NCBI RefSeq assembly: GCF_029360765.1
Contig: NZ_JARKNA010000029.1
Span: forward strand, 1-37,450
Direction of reading: 5' to 3'
Origin: Terrimonas pollutisoli
GTDB lineage: Bacteria > Bacteroidota > Bacteroidia > Chitinophagales > Chitinophagaceae
DNA length: 37,450 nt
Under the pieces are notes generated by a model. The model saw nothing but the letters and a program-made list of their open reading frames with translations. It made no database searches and had not been told where the DNA came from. The position numbers were made by a program, and so were the translations under genes. Of the stretch, positions 7,501 to 16,066 are shown one piece after another (within the stretch, counting starts at the first letter, position 1; every line of letters begins with the position of its first letter).

Positions 7501-9587
7501 TTCTGTACTTTTTTGTCCGTTTGTACCAGTCGGCCCAGGTCATCATAAGTCATCTTGGTAACAGTGACGGTTGTTTGCGTATTGGTCCCTGCCTTTACCT
7601 GTTTGAATATATTTACCAATGGCTGACCCGCCCAACTGTATTGCGTGGTTACCAAATCAGCTCCCCCGGTTATGTTTTTACTTTTCACCTGTACCATTCG
7701 TCCTTTATCATCGTAGAGGTTTACCGTATATAAATAAGTAGTTGTACCCAATACCTTTGTTTCCGTCCAGGTTACCATGCCTTTTGTTTGCACTGATGCA
7801 GTGGAAGGTATTTGTTGAGCATAGTCCGGTGACACATTATAAGTAGTATTTATACCATAAGTGCTATTGTTATAGGTATTATCGATGGCTGACGTGAGAC
7901 CGCTGGCTGCGGGAATAGTATTATAATCATCATAACCAGTTTTGGTCAGGTATTCCCAATAGGTTATAGTGGGTGGTGTTGCCACTGCAAAAGGATAAGC
8001 TGTGCTGCTGGCCGCATCAGTAAGATGTTGTACAAATGTTTTGGCGGCCGCAGGTGAGGTATATGTATTTAACAGTAACCCGGTTTGAATGGGTCGGTTC
8101 AGCTCATCGTATAAAGTAATCAACCATTTATTTATCGCTCTTAATTTAGCGTCCTGTGTCATGACCAACCTGTCCCTGGTATCATAGACCATATACACTT
8201 CGTTGGCCCCCGGAACTTTTTTCATCACCATCCGATTACGGCTATCATATTCATAACGGAAGCATTGCTCCGGCAGAATAGCGGTCAGCGTTGCTGCCGC
8301 CCAGTTAGCGATTCTCAATAACTCAACGCCCTGGGGTTGGATCACACAACGCAGGTTACCCAGGTCATCATACATATAGTAGGTGCAAAGCCAACCCGTG
8401 TGATCGCTCCCGGCTCCTGTATCATCCGCAGCTGTTAGCTGTACTTTTTTTAAAATTATTTTTCCCTCATTATCCTTAAATTCTATTACCTGCTTATTGT
8501 GTTCATCAACTGTTGCATTTTTATATAATTCTCCTGCCCCGTATGCACCGGGTGAACTATAGGTGCCAAAAGCTGGTAATGTGCCATTGGTAACATTCCA
8601 TATCCTGACAGCATCGGTGGCGGTATTGATCCAATAGTTAGTGGATACACCTCTTGAACTGCCGGCCCAGCTTGCACCCGGCGCCATTTGTTTGCTTACC
8701 CTGTTCAAGGGCGACGCTTCAAAATCGGTTTGAGCATAAAAACTGTTTTCATTTTGTGAGTTATACCAGCTTTGATTAAACGATAATTGATCGGCAGACG
8801 CTGTGGTTTTGTACAAGCCATCGGATGTTGTGGCAACATAGGGCAGGTATTTTTTTATTTCCCGTCCAAACTGGTCATATTCAAAAGGCGTTACTAAATC
8901 TGTGTTTGCACCTGAAGAAGTAACCAGTGAACCTTTCTTTATTACCGATTGTTCCGGTCTTCCCAACCCGTCAAAATAAGTAATGGATTGTTTTACTTCC
9001 TTTAACCCTTTATCCATAAGAGTATTGGCATTTGTTTCCGGTGCAGTGGCTTCCCAGGTACGAATGAAATTTTTTGTATTGTAAGTAGGGGCTCCCTGTA
9101 CCGTAAAGGAAACTGAAAGACTGACTGTTCCTGTATTGCTACTGAATCCTTCTGCTACAATAAAGTAAGTACCTGCCGCAAGTGAGGTGATAGTTGTCTG
9201 GCTCGACGGAATAACAATGGAAGCCGTAAGGCCAGAGCAGGCTGCTCCATTATCATCATTTAAAATAACGGAACCTCCACTGCTGTTTAGCAGGTGCAGG
9301 TAGGTGTCCCAACCTGAACCGCAGGTGGAGATACTGATGGTGGTAGTTCCGTTTACAGTAAACTGGTAAAAAATATCAGCGCTTGTTTGTCCGTAATCAT
9401 TGCCATAGCTGCTGGTATTCCTTGTATCACTGTATGTATACGTGCCGGCACCATAAGTGCCCATCACGATAGGATTACTCATATTAGCACCCTGTGCCTG
9501 TGAAAAGAAGGGTACAAGTATAAGGGCTAAAACAAAAATGTCCAGTAATATTTTTTGTTTTCTTTGTTTTTGAAGCAGATACTTCAT
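4557..9587 (-). CDS. DUF6443-type RHS repeat protein with C-terminal metallopeptidase-like toxin (1676 aa)
   Basis: Domain order: a signal peptide (about residues 1-32, ending FFSQAQ); a PPC-like beta sandwich (about 35-165, with STCGSGWDTYLHLLN); a DUF6443-like segment (about 170-260, with ITYFDGLGRPEQSVIKKGS); many YD/RHS repeats such as YDDLGRL, YDANGNI and YTYDAAGNK; the RHS core near 1334-1430 (LLEETHYYPFG, GARMYDNQIGR, NPIRYVDVNGD); and a variable toxin of about 245 residues. The toxin holds HEIKH (His1544, Glu1545, His1548) and DEVQANN with Glu about 27 residues further on, as expected for a gluzincin-type zinc peptidase such as the M91-like effectors (inference). RHS repeats of known members form a hollow shell around the toxin. 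The gene lies between a GPx-like gene and immunity-like gene C, in one operon-like series. Confidence 0.88.
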   Translation of the reverse strand: MKYLLQKQRKQKILLDIFVLALILVPFFSQAQGANMSNPIVMGTYGAGTYTYSDTRNTSSYGNDYGQTSADIFYQFTVNGTTTISISTCGSGWDTYLHLLNSSGGSVILNDDNGAACSGLTASIVIPSSQTTITSLAAGTYFIVAEGFSSNTGTVSLSVSFTVQGAPTYNTKNFIRTWEATAPETNANTLMDKGLKEVKQSITYFDGLGRPEQSVIKKGSLVTSSGANTDLVTPFEYDQFGREIKKYLPYVATTSDGLYKTTASADQLSFNQSWYNSQNENSFYAQTDFEASPLNRVSKQMAPGASWAGSSRGVSTNYWINTATDAVRIWNVTNGTLPAFGTYSSPGAYGAGELYKNATVDEHNKQVIEFKDNEGKIILKKVQLTAADDTGAGSDHTGWLCTYYMYDDLGNLRCVIQPQGVELLRIANWAAATLTAILPEQCFRYEYDSRNRMVMKKVPGANEVYMVYDTRDRLVMTQDAKLRAINKWLITLYDELNRPIQTGLLLNTYTSPAAAKTFVQHLTDAASSTAYPFAVATPPTITYWEYLTKTGYDDYNTIPAASGLTSAIDNTYNNSTYGINTTYNVSPDYAQQIPSTASVQTKGMVTWTETKVLGTTTYLYTVNLYDDKGRMVQVKSKNITGGADLVTTQYSWAGQPLVNIFKQVKAGTNTQTTVTVTKMTYDDLGRLVQTDKKVQNTNVNSNAVPASYITVNKNEYDALGQLKKKKIGNKTGAPAGTPLANLDYDYNVRGWLLSINKDYITASSNSDQYFGMQLGYDKNGSLGTFAPQYNGNISGALWKAEGDQQKRKYDFTYDAVNRLTKGDFTQYITGSGTAATFNTSAGIDFSIGGDPSTGGTLKYDANGNITQMWQTGLKINTSSVIDKLTYTYNTNSNKLLKVFDNVTPTTDNGKLGDFKDGTSGSGNDYTYDVNGNLTADNNKAISAITYNHLNLPLVITVTGKGTITYTYDAAGNKQKKTTAETGATVVYNGTTYTAIAITTTTTYLGGAIFESKAYTNNTTLNTALGYTDKLQFIGQEEGRIRGLYDNSASPNTLTGFAYDYMLKDHLGNVRTLLTEEQKTIYYPAATLEGTYSATSPQTNSMINYEKQFYNIDNTKVVAETDIASWPTESVANTKLYYNHNGNPPSNLSYPSGCTPVQTDGSTKLYKLNAATNRTGLEFVIKVMAGDKIDIFGKSYFLNTGTVNNANSTALDLATVMANLLTAPANSIGAKGVLAGDLATWNTGLVPSSFFRGVNGETTTIPKAYINYIFLDEQFKYAGGSFSRVGSSGVVKDHWYVDAAALQNITVPKNGYIFVYVSNESNLDVFFDNLQVIHKPGPLLEETHYYPFGLVQQGISSKALAFGNPENKFKYNGKEEQRKEFSDGSGLELLDYGARMYDNQIGRFHTQDRFAEKYFSLNPYHYTANNPIRYVDVNGDSVIDRNGIIAGIESTINSQITFLNGLVKGGTLPAGVTAADVRAYVGELNGVLTDINTLKSSDVIYDVYTDATGGTAAGQGETRYNATTGHVDIAFDAAVRPADIYLQSHEIKHGVQFDRGEISLMANGKGAGRLTDITDEVQANNRQEGVAAGLIGYRGRTVYTDATLRQKVFPDGQQYYKALQNGPVDINSPQGKALRQETMRAGYTGQSATEIYNGSRRDYSVGAALKATIQAIQKAIH
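5497..5618 (-). repeat. RHS core DNA repeat, copy 3 (within the full-length RHS gene)
   Basis: This is the intact reference copy of the core repeat also found at 452-573 and 3583-3704. The exact shared string ggataataatgcgtttcctc is at 5551-5570. Confidence 0.7.
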
Positions 9588-9623
9588 ATATAGTCAGTTG
9601 GTTGAGGTTATATGATGGCTTTG

Positions 9624-10145
9624 TTATTCTTTAAATGGTTCATTGATGACCATTAAAAGCACTTTTGCAGGTGTGTCTTTTGGCAGTACTGAATATAAAG
9701 TTCCTTTTGCACTTACCACAAATACCTGCCCTTCAGCTTCCACGTCGTGATCAAAATGCTGGTTTTGCTGAACCAGTGTCAACCACTGGAAAAGCGGGTG
9801 CTGAAGCGAAGCGTTTGCTTTCTTTACTTTAAGCGGTCTGGTGACAACAATGGAGATATTCTTTTTTAGTTCTTTTAAATCCTGGGTACTTATGCTTCCA
9901 TCAAAATCGTCGGTAGGTATGGCTATTACCTGCAGGTTTGCAGTTTCTTTTTGAACAGAATCTAAATAGCGCACAAGCGCTACTCCTGCTGTATTGCCGC
10001 TTACGACGGCGACCACTATTTTTTTGCCCTGGTAAGCAGATGTTTTAATAATACTGCCTTCAATAGTTTCGAACTTGATATCGTAAAAATCACCAGAAGT
10101 AGCACTTATAAGAATTGTGCTGATGTATAAAAAAAGAAGTTTCAT
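9624..10145 (-). CDS. Glutathione-peroxidase-fold protein lacking the catalytic cysteine (173 aa)
   Basis: A short signal peptide (MKLLFLYISTILISATSG) precedes a GPx-like layout: YDIKFETIEGS, SAYQGKKIVVAVVSGNTAG, VIAIPTDDFDGS (the position of the FPcnqFg motif), VVTRPLKVKKA, HPLFQWLT and EGQVFVVSAKGTLYSVLPKD. In active family members the segment after the first long strand carries Cys or Sec (NVAS-C-G). Here it is VVSGNTAG, and the whole protein contains no cysteine. It therefore cannot be a thiol peroxidase and is more likely a structural or binding protein. It sits between the two RHS genes with short spacers (20 and 36 bases) in the same direction, so a role in assembly, folding or secretion of the RHS proteins is inferred. 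Confidence 0.7.
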   Translation of the reverse strand: MKLLFLYISTILISATSGDFYDIKFETIEGSIIKTSAYQGKKIVVAVVSGNTAGVALVRYLDSVQKETANLQVIAIPTDDFDGSISTQDLKELKKNISIVVTRPLKVKKANASLQHPLFQWLTLVQQNQHFDHDVEAEGQVFVVSAKGTLYSVLPKDTPAKVLLMVINEPFKE

Positions 10146-10165
10146 GTTTATAAAGCTTTTAAAGT

Positions 10166-13100
10166 CTAATATCCAATTTGAACATAGGAACCAGAGCTTA
10201 TGCTGATGTTGGAAAATGTGTACTGCCCTGCAGCGTAGGTAGAAGAACCGCTGGCATATAAATACCTTGAAACACCATCCGTGGTATAAGGATAGAATGT
10301 TACATTATATGTGCCCTGTGGCATAGATATACTACTACTGCTACTACTAGGGTATAGGTACAAATTGTATGTACCTGACGAACCAGAAAATATCACCTGA
10401 TAAGGAACATTACCATAGTTATATCCACTGACCGTTACCTGGGCTGCAGTACAAGAACCGTTGGTATTGGCATAGTTCTGACCATTTGCATTTACGTCAG
10501 CCTGGGCCAGCGCATCAGCATCGGTTTGTGTAGAGGCATAATACGTGTTTGCAGGAACCGTAAAAGTGACCGACCCACCTGTTTGACCCGAAGGACAATT
10601 ATTCCTGGTAAAGCTTTGGCTCTTTACAACATTGCCATAAATAGAACAGTTGCCTGATTGATCCTGGTAGTTGTAACAGAACTTTTTTACCACGTTGCCA
10701 TCTTTATCTTTTATGAACGCAAGCCTGTTAAAAGCATCATATACAAAATATGTCGTCCTGCCATTAACATCCGTTTGGGAAGTCATGCCAACAAGAGGCC
10801 TGTAAGTATAGGTTGTTACCTGGGCGGAAGGGAAATTTGTTCTTATCTTATTGAGTTCTGTACGCAGAGTTGCGTCATCAGCAGGATTATTTAATATGGT
10901 TTGATTGAGCACAGCCATCACACTGCTATACGAAGCACCAACCACTTCAGCTACAGGATAAGTTTTATTATAACCCCACACGTACACTTTCTGTGCATCG
11001 TTTTCTTTGGAAACTGTAGTTACGTTACCATTGTCATCATAAGAATGGTAGCGAAGACGGGTATCGTAGGCATTGTTTACATTTAATGTTTTGGCCTCTG
11101 CTGTGCGAGGCACAATAATGCTACCTGTACTGTTATTTCCCCATGTACCGGCATACCAGTAATCATAGTTCGTTCTGGTGGACTGCAAAAATTGATTGGC
11201 TGTAGTTGGATTCTTGTAAGTCAACTGCTCAACTACCGGCGACCACATGTGTTTTACATTAACCATATCAGTATAGGGCTGCTGACCAACAAAATCATGA
11301 GGATACTTTAACTGCCTTTCAATAACTTCCCCTTTGCTATTTGTGGTCGTAGTAGAAGTAGCTTGCTGATGGTTAAAATTGTTATAACTATAATTGGTTG
11401 TTGTTGCCAATACCTTTAGCGGGTCATTCTGATCATAGATCCTTTCAATTGTTTCTGTAAGTTTTTTATCTCCGGTTTGAATAGGATAATAAAAAGACAT
11501 ATACTCCATTGAACCATTCCAACCGTAGAACCCTTCATTTGCCGGTGGCAGTTGCGATTCTACATCTTGCCCAAATCGAGTCGGACCATCTGAATAGAGA
11601 TTATGAGTAACCGATAAAGCGCTATAATTCTTCTGGACATCAGGAAAAGCGGAATAATGGTTTTCTGTCTGGGCAACCATGGCGTAAGAGTTATCCGCAT
11701 TTTTCCTATAAGTTGTTTTAAACAATATTTGTCCCCTATGGTAGTGGTTTGATAATATAAATGGGCTTCCACCCATAAACTGAGAAATTAAAACATTATC
11801 GGGTTGATAGTCAAATTGATAAACAACTTTGCCGGTATTGGCCGTGCCATCACCGGTATACTCTGTTACATAAGGATAAACAACGGGGGCTGCATCCCAT
11901 GGTTCAGTATCATTTGTGGGATTTGCCAAAAACGTTCTTATATTTTCACCAGCGCATTGTACGTAATTCAATCCATCAGGCAGCGCCCAGTACCTCCTGG
12001 CCGACCTGGTTTGAAAATAAAAGTTTTCCAGCACAAAATTTTTGACTCCGTATCCACTTTCGTTTTGACCATAAACATATGTCTTTGTTAAAGGTGTTGC
12101 AGAAATCCCATCATAGCTTTCAATTTTTTTTATTCTTAACCCTCCGGCATTATAAATTGTGACTGGCGGATTAGTACCATATTGATTTGTTTCATATGTA
12201 AACAAAGAATACCCGCCCGTAGGATACGTTATTTTTGTTAGCATTCCCGCTTGCATAAATGCAGGGGCAGGGTCTCTCGTGCCGTAAGTACTGGCGCCGA
12301 TTGAAATGTTTTGAGTTGTAGAATTTGCCGTCGGGGTGTAAGAAATATCGGTTCTTGGTACCAGGGTTGATTGGAACTTACCGTTATAATATCCCCAATA
12401 ATCTATTGCCTTTGCATTTTTATCCGGAAGACCATAGTTGTCAGTGGGGTTATTGTATTCAAAATTATAAGTTTGCATACTCGCACCCGCACCGTCACTG
12501 ATTACAATTCTGTCCAATTTCAATCGCTTTGAATTGGTGCTGTTATCATTCCTAAAAAAATAACTGTGATAAAATTCAATTTGCTTAATGAGTGTGTAAT
12601 CTGACCCGCTTGAAGCATAAATTAAGATCTTCTGCATCCTCTTTTTTAATCCGGTTAGTCCTAAATCTAAACGGTCTTCAGGAGCTAATTGAAACACAAT
12701 TTTTCCATTTTTAAAAACAATGGTTTCAAGATTCTTCTGGGAAATTGTATTGTAGTTGTATAAGGAAGTGGGAGTCTGGCCAGGGGTTGGACTGTAAGGC
12801 TCCAATCCATTACTACAATTTGAATAAACTGCATCGATAACGGTGATGTTGTCATTGGGAAGTTGTAGAGTCAAATTAGGAGCATTCGAATAATTAAAAC
12901 TTATGACATCCTTATCATTTGAAGATGTCATTTTGGATAATAACCAGGATGAAGTAATAGTGCTTTGAAGTGAATAGGTGGAACTTTCCTTATCATTAAA
13001 TTGGTAATTAATCCCCGACTCATCGGTTATATTTAGGTTCATAGTGGAGGGACCTGTAATGGTATTTGAAATTTGTAGTGGCTCGTACGGTATAAGGAAA

Positions 13101-13717
13101 GGCTTCAGACTATCTTCCTGAAGAAAGAGAAACTTACCACTCTTGCCAGGTAGATTATAAGAAAATATATCAGGTTCGGTATCGATCCTGTGCCTGTCAG
13201 TAATCTCCCTAAAGTATTCTAATTCTTCCGCTGAACCTATTACCAAATTCTTTACTGTTCCCCCATTTAGATACCCAAAATAACCCGCATTTGCAGGTGC
13301 GACATTATATTCATCAGGCATTCCCCCCATGACTTTTCTTGTTATGGCGCCTCCGGCGTTTACACTCCATCCTGTACCAACATTGCCAGGTATATCGTTA
13401 ACCCGAATTCCGGAAGCATTGTAGGTCAGCGTAATTGGAACTTTAAGTTCCCCTGCATTTATTTCATAAATTGGAATTGAGATATTTGGCGTTCCATTGA
13501 AAAGATTGACTTCATAATTCCCAAATCTCGCAAAAGCAGCTACCTCTGGAGATGGAGATATAATTGTGGGCAATAAATTAGAAGGAGGACTAGGTTGCCC
13601 CAACAATTCCTCACTTAAAAAAATACATGACAACAAAACGATGATATGGGAAAATGCCTTTATTGGCCGTTCGGACATGGTGATAAGGCCAACAGCAGTA
13701 CCTGATAATCTTCTCAT
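10166..13717 (-). CDS. RHS-like protein with DUF5977 domain (1183 aa)
   Basis: The start at 13717 gives a 13-residue leader before a second Met (13678, MSERPIKAFSHIIVLLSCIF), after which a signal peptide ends near LLGQ; either start is possible. The N-terminal region (FGNYEVNLFNGTPNISIPIY, LTYNASGIRVNDIPGNVGTG) is the kind that opens shell-forming RHS/SpvB-like proteins. YD-type repeats follow, including YNGKFQSTLVPRTDISYTP and the block around TYFVYDAFNRLAFIKDKDGN. A DUF5977-like domain lies at about 1040-1100 (NNCPSGQTGGSVTFTVPANT, QADVNANGQNYANTNGSC), then a Ser/Tyr-rich beta tail ending SYVQIGY. There is no RHS core and no toxin tip. I infer it is the second part of a split RHS shell acting with the 1676-aa protein. 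Confidence 0.85.
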   Translation of the reverse strand: MRRLSGTAVGLITMSERPIKAFSHIIVLLSCIFLSEELLGQPSPPSNLLPTIISPSPEVAAFARFGNYEVNLFNGTPNISIPIYEINAGELKVPITLTYNASGIRVNDIPGNVGTGWSVNAGGAITRKVMGGMPDEYNVAPANAGYFGYLNGGTVKNLVIGSAEELEYFREITDRHRIDTEPDIFSYNLPGKSGKFLFLQEDSLKPFLIPYEPLQISNTITGPSTMNLNITDESGINYQFNDKESSTYSLQSTITSSWLLSKMTSSNDKDVISFNYSNAPNLTLQLPNDNITVIDAVYSNCSNGLEPYSPTPGQTPTSLYNYNTISQKNLETIVFKNGKIVFQLAPEDRLDLGLTGLKKRMQKILIYASSGSDYTLIKQIEFYHSYFFRNDNSTNSKRLKLDRIVISDGAGASMQTYNFEYNNPTDNYGLPDKNAKAIDYWGYYNGKFQSTLVPRTDISYTPTANSTTQNISIGASTYGTRDPAPAFMQAGMLTKITYPTGGYSLFTYETNQYGTNPPVTIYNAGGLRIKKIESYDGISATPLTKTYVYGQNESGYGVKNFVLENFYFQTRSARRYWALPDGLNYVQCAGENIRTFLANPTNDTEPWDAAPVVYPYVTEYTGDGTANTGKVVYQFDYQPDNVLISQFMGGSPFILSNHYHRGQILFKTTYRKNADNSYAMVAQTENHYSAFPDVQKNYSALSVTHNLYSDGPTRFGQDVESQLPPANEGFYGWNGSMEYMSFYYPIQTGDKKLTETIERIYDQNDPLKVLATTTNYSYNNFNHQQATSTTTTNSKGEVIERQLKYPHDFVGQQPYTDMVNVKHMWSPVVEQLTYKNPTTANQFLQSTRTNYDYWYAGTWGNNSTGSIIVPRTAEAKTLNVNNAYDTRLRYHSYDDNGNVTTVSKENDAQKVYVWGYNKTYPVAEVVGASYSSVMAVLNQTILNNPADDATLRTELNKIRTNFPSAQVTTYTYRPLVGMTSQTDVNGRTTYFVYDAFNRLAFIKDKDGNVVKKFCYNYQDQSGNCSIYGNVVKSQSFTRNNCPSGQTGGSVTFTVPANTYYASTQTDADALAQADVNANGQNYANTNGSCTAAQVTVSGYNYGNVPYQVIFSGSSGTYNLYLYPSSSSSSISMPQGTYNVTFYPYTTDGVSRYLYASGSSTYAAGQYTFSNISISSGSYVQIGY

Positions 13718-13779
13718 AAAAAGAAATGGTATTTATATTATACTAATCTTAAGTTTTCTTTAATTATCTTTTAATTCTT

Positions 13780-15216
13780 TTATTGTTTCAAGCTATATCC
13801 TACTCTAAAAAGTATTTGTGGTCCTTTCGGCATCTGCCGGTAACTCAAAAAATCCCACATCAGTTTCATCTCTCCTTTCATCTTTTTGCTTATGCTATAT
13901 TTCTTACAAACTCCAACAAGTCCACTAGTCTGCCAGGCAGAATAATCCCTCAATTGGCTAACAGAATTAATCATGCTTTTATAATTTTGCTCATACCCCC
14001 CTGAGAAATAAAAGCTTCCTTTGATCTTCCAATCGAGATAGCTTCTTAGTCCAAGACCTTGATAAGAAATTTTGATATTGTTCCAGTTACTTCCCCATCC
14101 AAGCTTATAAGCAGCACCTACCCCAATGGATGATTTATCATTGATTTTATAACCAAGTGAGATCGCTATATCAGAAGTAACCGGAAAGAAATACCTTGCT
14201 TTTTGTGATTGAATGTTTCCTCCATACTCCAATCTTTGAAGAAAACTTTTTGCTTTTTGTGTGTTTGGTTTAAACTCTGGAATATCCCCATCACTTGTAT
14301 TTCCATAGCTTCCACTTGAATAAGAGCTAACCTTATTTTTTAATTGATTTAATTGCCCTTGTGCACTTTGAACATTTTGTTGTAGTTGCTGCATAACTGC
14401 ACTTGATGAACAAAAGCGATCAGTTAAAGATTGATTGAACATTGCCCTTGTTTGGAGCCCTGCAAGCGAAGCCGTAGTGTTGATAGCGTTGCCTGAAGGA
14501 ATGGCAAAGAGAGAACCAAGCAATGAACTCTTTGCAAAGAAATCTTTGAACTGTGGAAGCTTCATTACCATTTCCATCAGCTTCGCTTCCAGTTTAGAAG
14601 GATCTTCAAAAGCCTGTTTATATTCTTTTACCTGTTCTTGATAGTAGTAAACATTCTTTCTAAACTGCTTTAATTCTTTCACCATTCCCAACTTTTTGAA
14701 TTGCTCTTGTAATATCTGCTCCCTTTGCTTCAGTTGTTTTTTTATTTGATCAGAAGCATTGAGCTTCTGTTGGAGTTCCTTATACTGAAAAAGTGTCTTT
14801 TGAAGCTTAGAATTATCAGCTAGGTTTTGATCTTCTAAAAAACTAAGAGCAGTGGATAAAGAATCCAAATGTCCGGAGTAAACACTTTGATACTTGCTCA
14901 CATTACCCGTTGTGTTTTTGAACTGATTGTATTTTTCATCTACTCCATCAAATAGCTGTTTGGCAAGAGTTGAATCTTTTTTAAAGAGTTTTCTTCTTAA
15001 CTTATTTTCCTGTCTTTGAAGTTTGTTCAAATATCTATTTGTTTGCCTGTCGAGTTTTAACTCAATGGAAGCTGCCTTTTTATCAAGTGACGCAAAGAGT
15101 TTAGCTGGTAGAGCAATAGCTTTATCAAGCTCTGAACTGTCTTGTGCAAATGAGCAATAGTGAGCAATTGCTATCGTTAGCCAGACCAGTCCTATTTTAA
15201 TAACGCCCTTGTTCAT
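13780..15216 (-). CDS. Coiled-coil plus outer-membrane beta-barrel-like protein (478 aa)
   Basis: The signal peptide is MNKGVIKIGLVWLTIAIAHY through CSFAQ. Residues 30-220 are highly charged and helical (LQRQENKLRRKLFKKDSTLA, QLKQREQILQEQFKKL), with the look of long coiled coils. A low-complexity linker (QQLQQNVQSAQGQLNQLKN, SSYSSGSYGN) follows. The last 150 residues alternate like transmembrane beta strands (IAISLGYKINDKSSIGVGAA, LRSYLDWKIKGSFYFSGGYE) and end in a strand with Phe-Arg-Val-Gly-Tyr-Ser-Leu, close to the usual C-terminal outer-membrane strand. It is the first gene of the RHS series, 62 bases upstream of the DUF5977 RHS gene. I infer an outer-membrane partner that exports or anchors the RHS proteins; no family name is claimed. 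Confidence 0.7.
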   Translation of the reverse strand: MNKGVIKIGLVWLTIAIAHYCSFAQDSSELDKAIALPAKLFASLDKKAASIELKLDRQTNRYLNKLQRQENKLRRKLFKKDSTLAKQLFDGVDEKYNQFKNTTGNVSKYQSVYSGHLDSLSTALSFLEDQNLADNSKLQKTLFQYKELQQKLNASDQIKKQLKQREQILQEQFKKLGMVKELKQFRKNVYYYQEQVKEYKQAFEDPSKLEAKLMEMVMKLPQFKDFFAKSSLLGSLFAIPSGNAINTTASLAGLQTRAMFNQSLTDRFCSSSAVMQQLQQNVQSAQGQLNQLKNKVSSYSSGSYGNTSDGDIPEFKPNTQKAKSFLQRLEYGGNIQSQKARYFFPVTSDIAISLGYKINDKSSIGVGAAYKLGWGSNWNNIKISYQGLGLRSYLDWKIKGSFYFSGGYEQNYKSMINSVSQLRDYSAWQTSGLVGVCKKYSISKKMKGEMKLMWDFLSYRQMPKGPQILFRVGYSLKQ

Positions 15217-15526
15217 TTGAATGAGATTTCTGCGATTTATTGATTTGGATTTTTATCTTTTTTCCCTAGCCAAATCATTAACAGTATAAACCACAACCTT
15301 TACCCGTAATAACTTTTGAAGAGCCTTGTAGCGTTTTCCATGAATTGCCGGTAATGGGAACCGGTAAAAAAATGAGAGGAATAATCTCATAAGCTTAGAG
15401 TTTTAGGTTGTGGAAAATTATTAATAGATTCAAAACAGTCTTGTACTATTATCTCAACTAAGCAAATTTTTATCTTAATCTTTATTTTAACTGTGTGAAT
15501 CTTCGTTTTTCTGTGGTGAACGATTT
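15217..15526 (-). promoter_or_regulatory. Candidate promoter/operator region of the RHS operon
   Basis: This 310-base stretch without a gene lies between the LytTR gene and the first gene of the RHS series. It holds an inverted repeat, ATGAGA-7-TCTCAT (15372-15390), and a direct repeat CCGGTAA at 15348-15354 and 15361-15367. No clear Bacteroidota -33/-7 promoter (TTTG ... TAnnTTTG) was found. The region is the natural place for LytTR binding, but the 13-base repeat spacing does not match the usual LytTR period of about 21. Confidence 0.35.
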
Positions 15527-15940
15527 TTAAATCATTACTCCTTTTTTTCTTTTTGCTTTTTTCGCATACTTTTCTGCCCTTATACCTTCCATTTCAATTT
15601 TTAGTTTATTATCAAGCCCAGGAGAGATGACCAATACTTTTTGAGTAATTTTTTTGAAACCCTCTTTGGTCAAGGGAAGTTTTTCATTTGCAATTGTGAC
15701 TGAGTTATGATCCAGCCAGTCAATCTTCTTTAATGAGATGATATAGGAGCGGTGAATTCTGCAAAACAGGTTTTCAGGAAGTTTTCTATGCATGTAACCC
15801 AAGGTTACAGATCCAAGCAACTTCTTTTTGCTTGTGATTACAATCTGGCAATAATTATTTTTGGCGGTGATATAAAGAACCTCGTCAAATGGAATGAATT
15901 TTAATTTCCCATTTGTACGGATAAGAAAAGCCGTTTGCAT
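15527..15940 (-). CDS. LytTR DNA-binding domain protein without a receiver domain (137 aa)
   Basis: The protein begins MQTAFLIRTNGKLKFIPFDE. It has the LytTR features VLYITAKNNYCQIV, a central GYMHRKLPENLFCRIHRSYI (the conserved F-x-R-x-H-R-S-Y/F), and IDWLDHNSVTIANEKLPLTK, which ends the beta-rich DNA-binding fold. A basic tail (KYAKKAKRKKGVMI) follows. No response-regulator receiver domain or membrane segment is present, so it is a stand-alone transcription factor whose input is unknown. It is transcribed in the same direction as the RHS series, 310 bases upstream of its first gene, and is the obvious candidate regulator. Confidence 0.88.
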   Translation of the reverse strand: MQTAFLIRTNGKLKFIPFDEVLYITAKNNYCQIVITSKKKLLGSVTLGYMHRKLPENLFCRIHRSYIISLKKIDWLDHNSVTIANEKLPLTKEGFKKITQKVLVISPGLDNKLKIEMEGIRAEKYAKKAKRKKGVMI

Positions 15941-16066
15941 TTGGTCTACTTTTTAATAGTTAGGTTTGGTTACAAGGACTAATTGATAAAGCGTATCTCT
16001 TGAAACTTTACTTCTTGAAGCAAGACTGCCATAAACAAAATAGCAAAAGCTGATCTCCCTTAGCAT

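Noticed and set aside
4557..9587. Many plus-strand open frames of 60-107 codons opposite the RHS gene
   Set aside because: They are antisense shadows of a long repetitive gene: their translations show no domain, and the minus-strand frame is unbroken and recognisable.
15348..15367. CCGGTAA direct repeat as a LytTR binding site
   Set aside because: The 13-base period does not match the usual LytTR arrangement of two 9-base repeats about 21 bases apart. It is kept only as part of the regulatory region.
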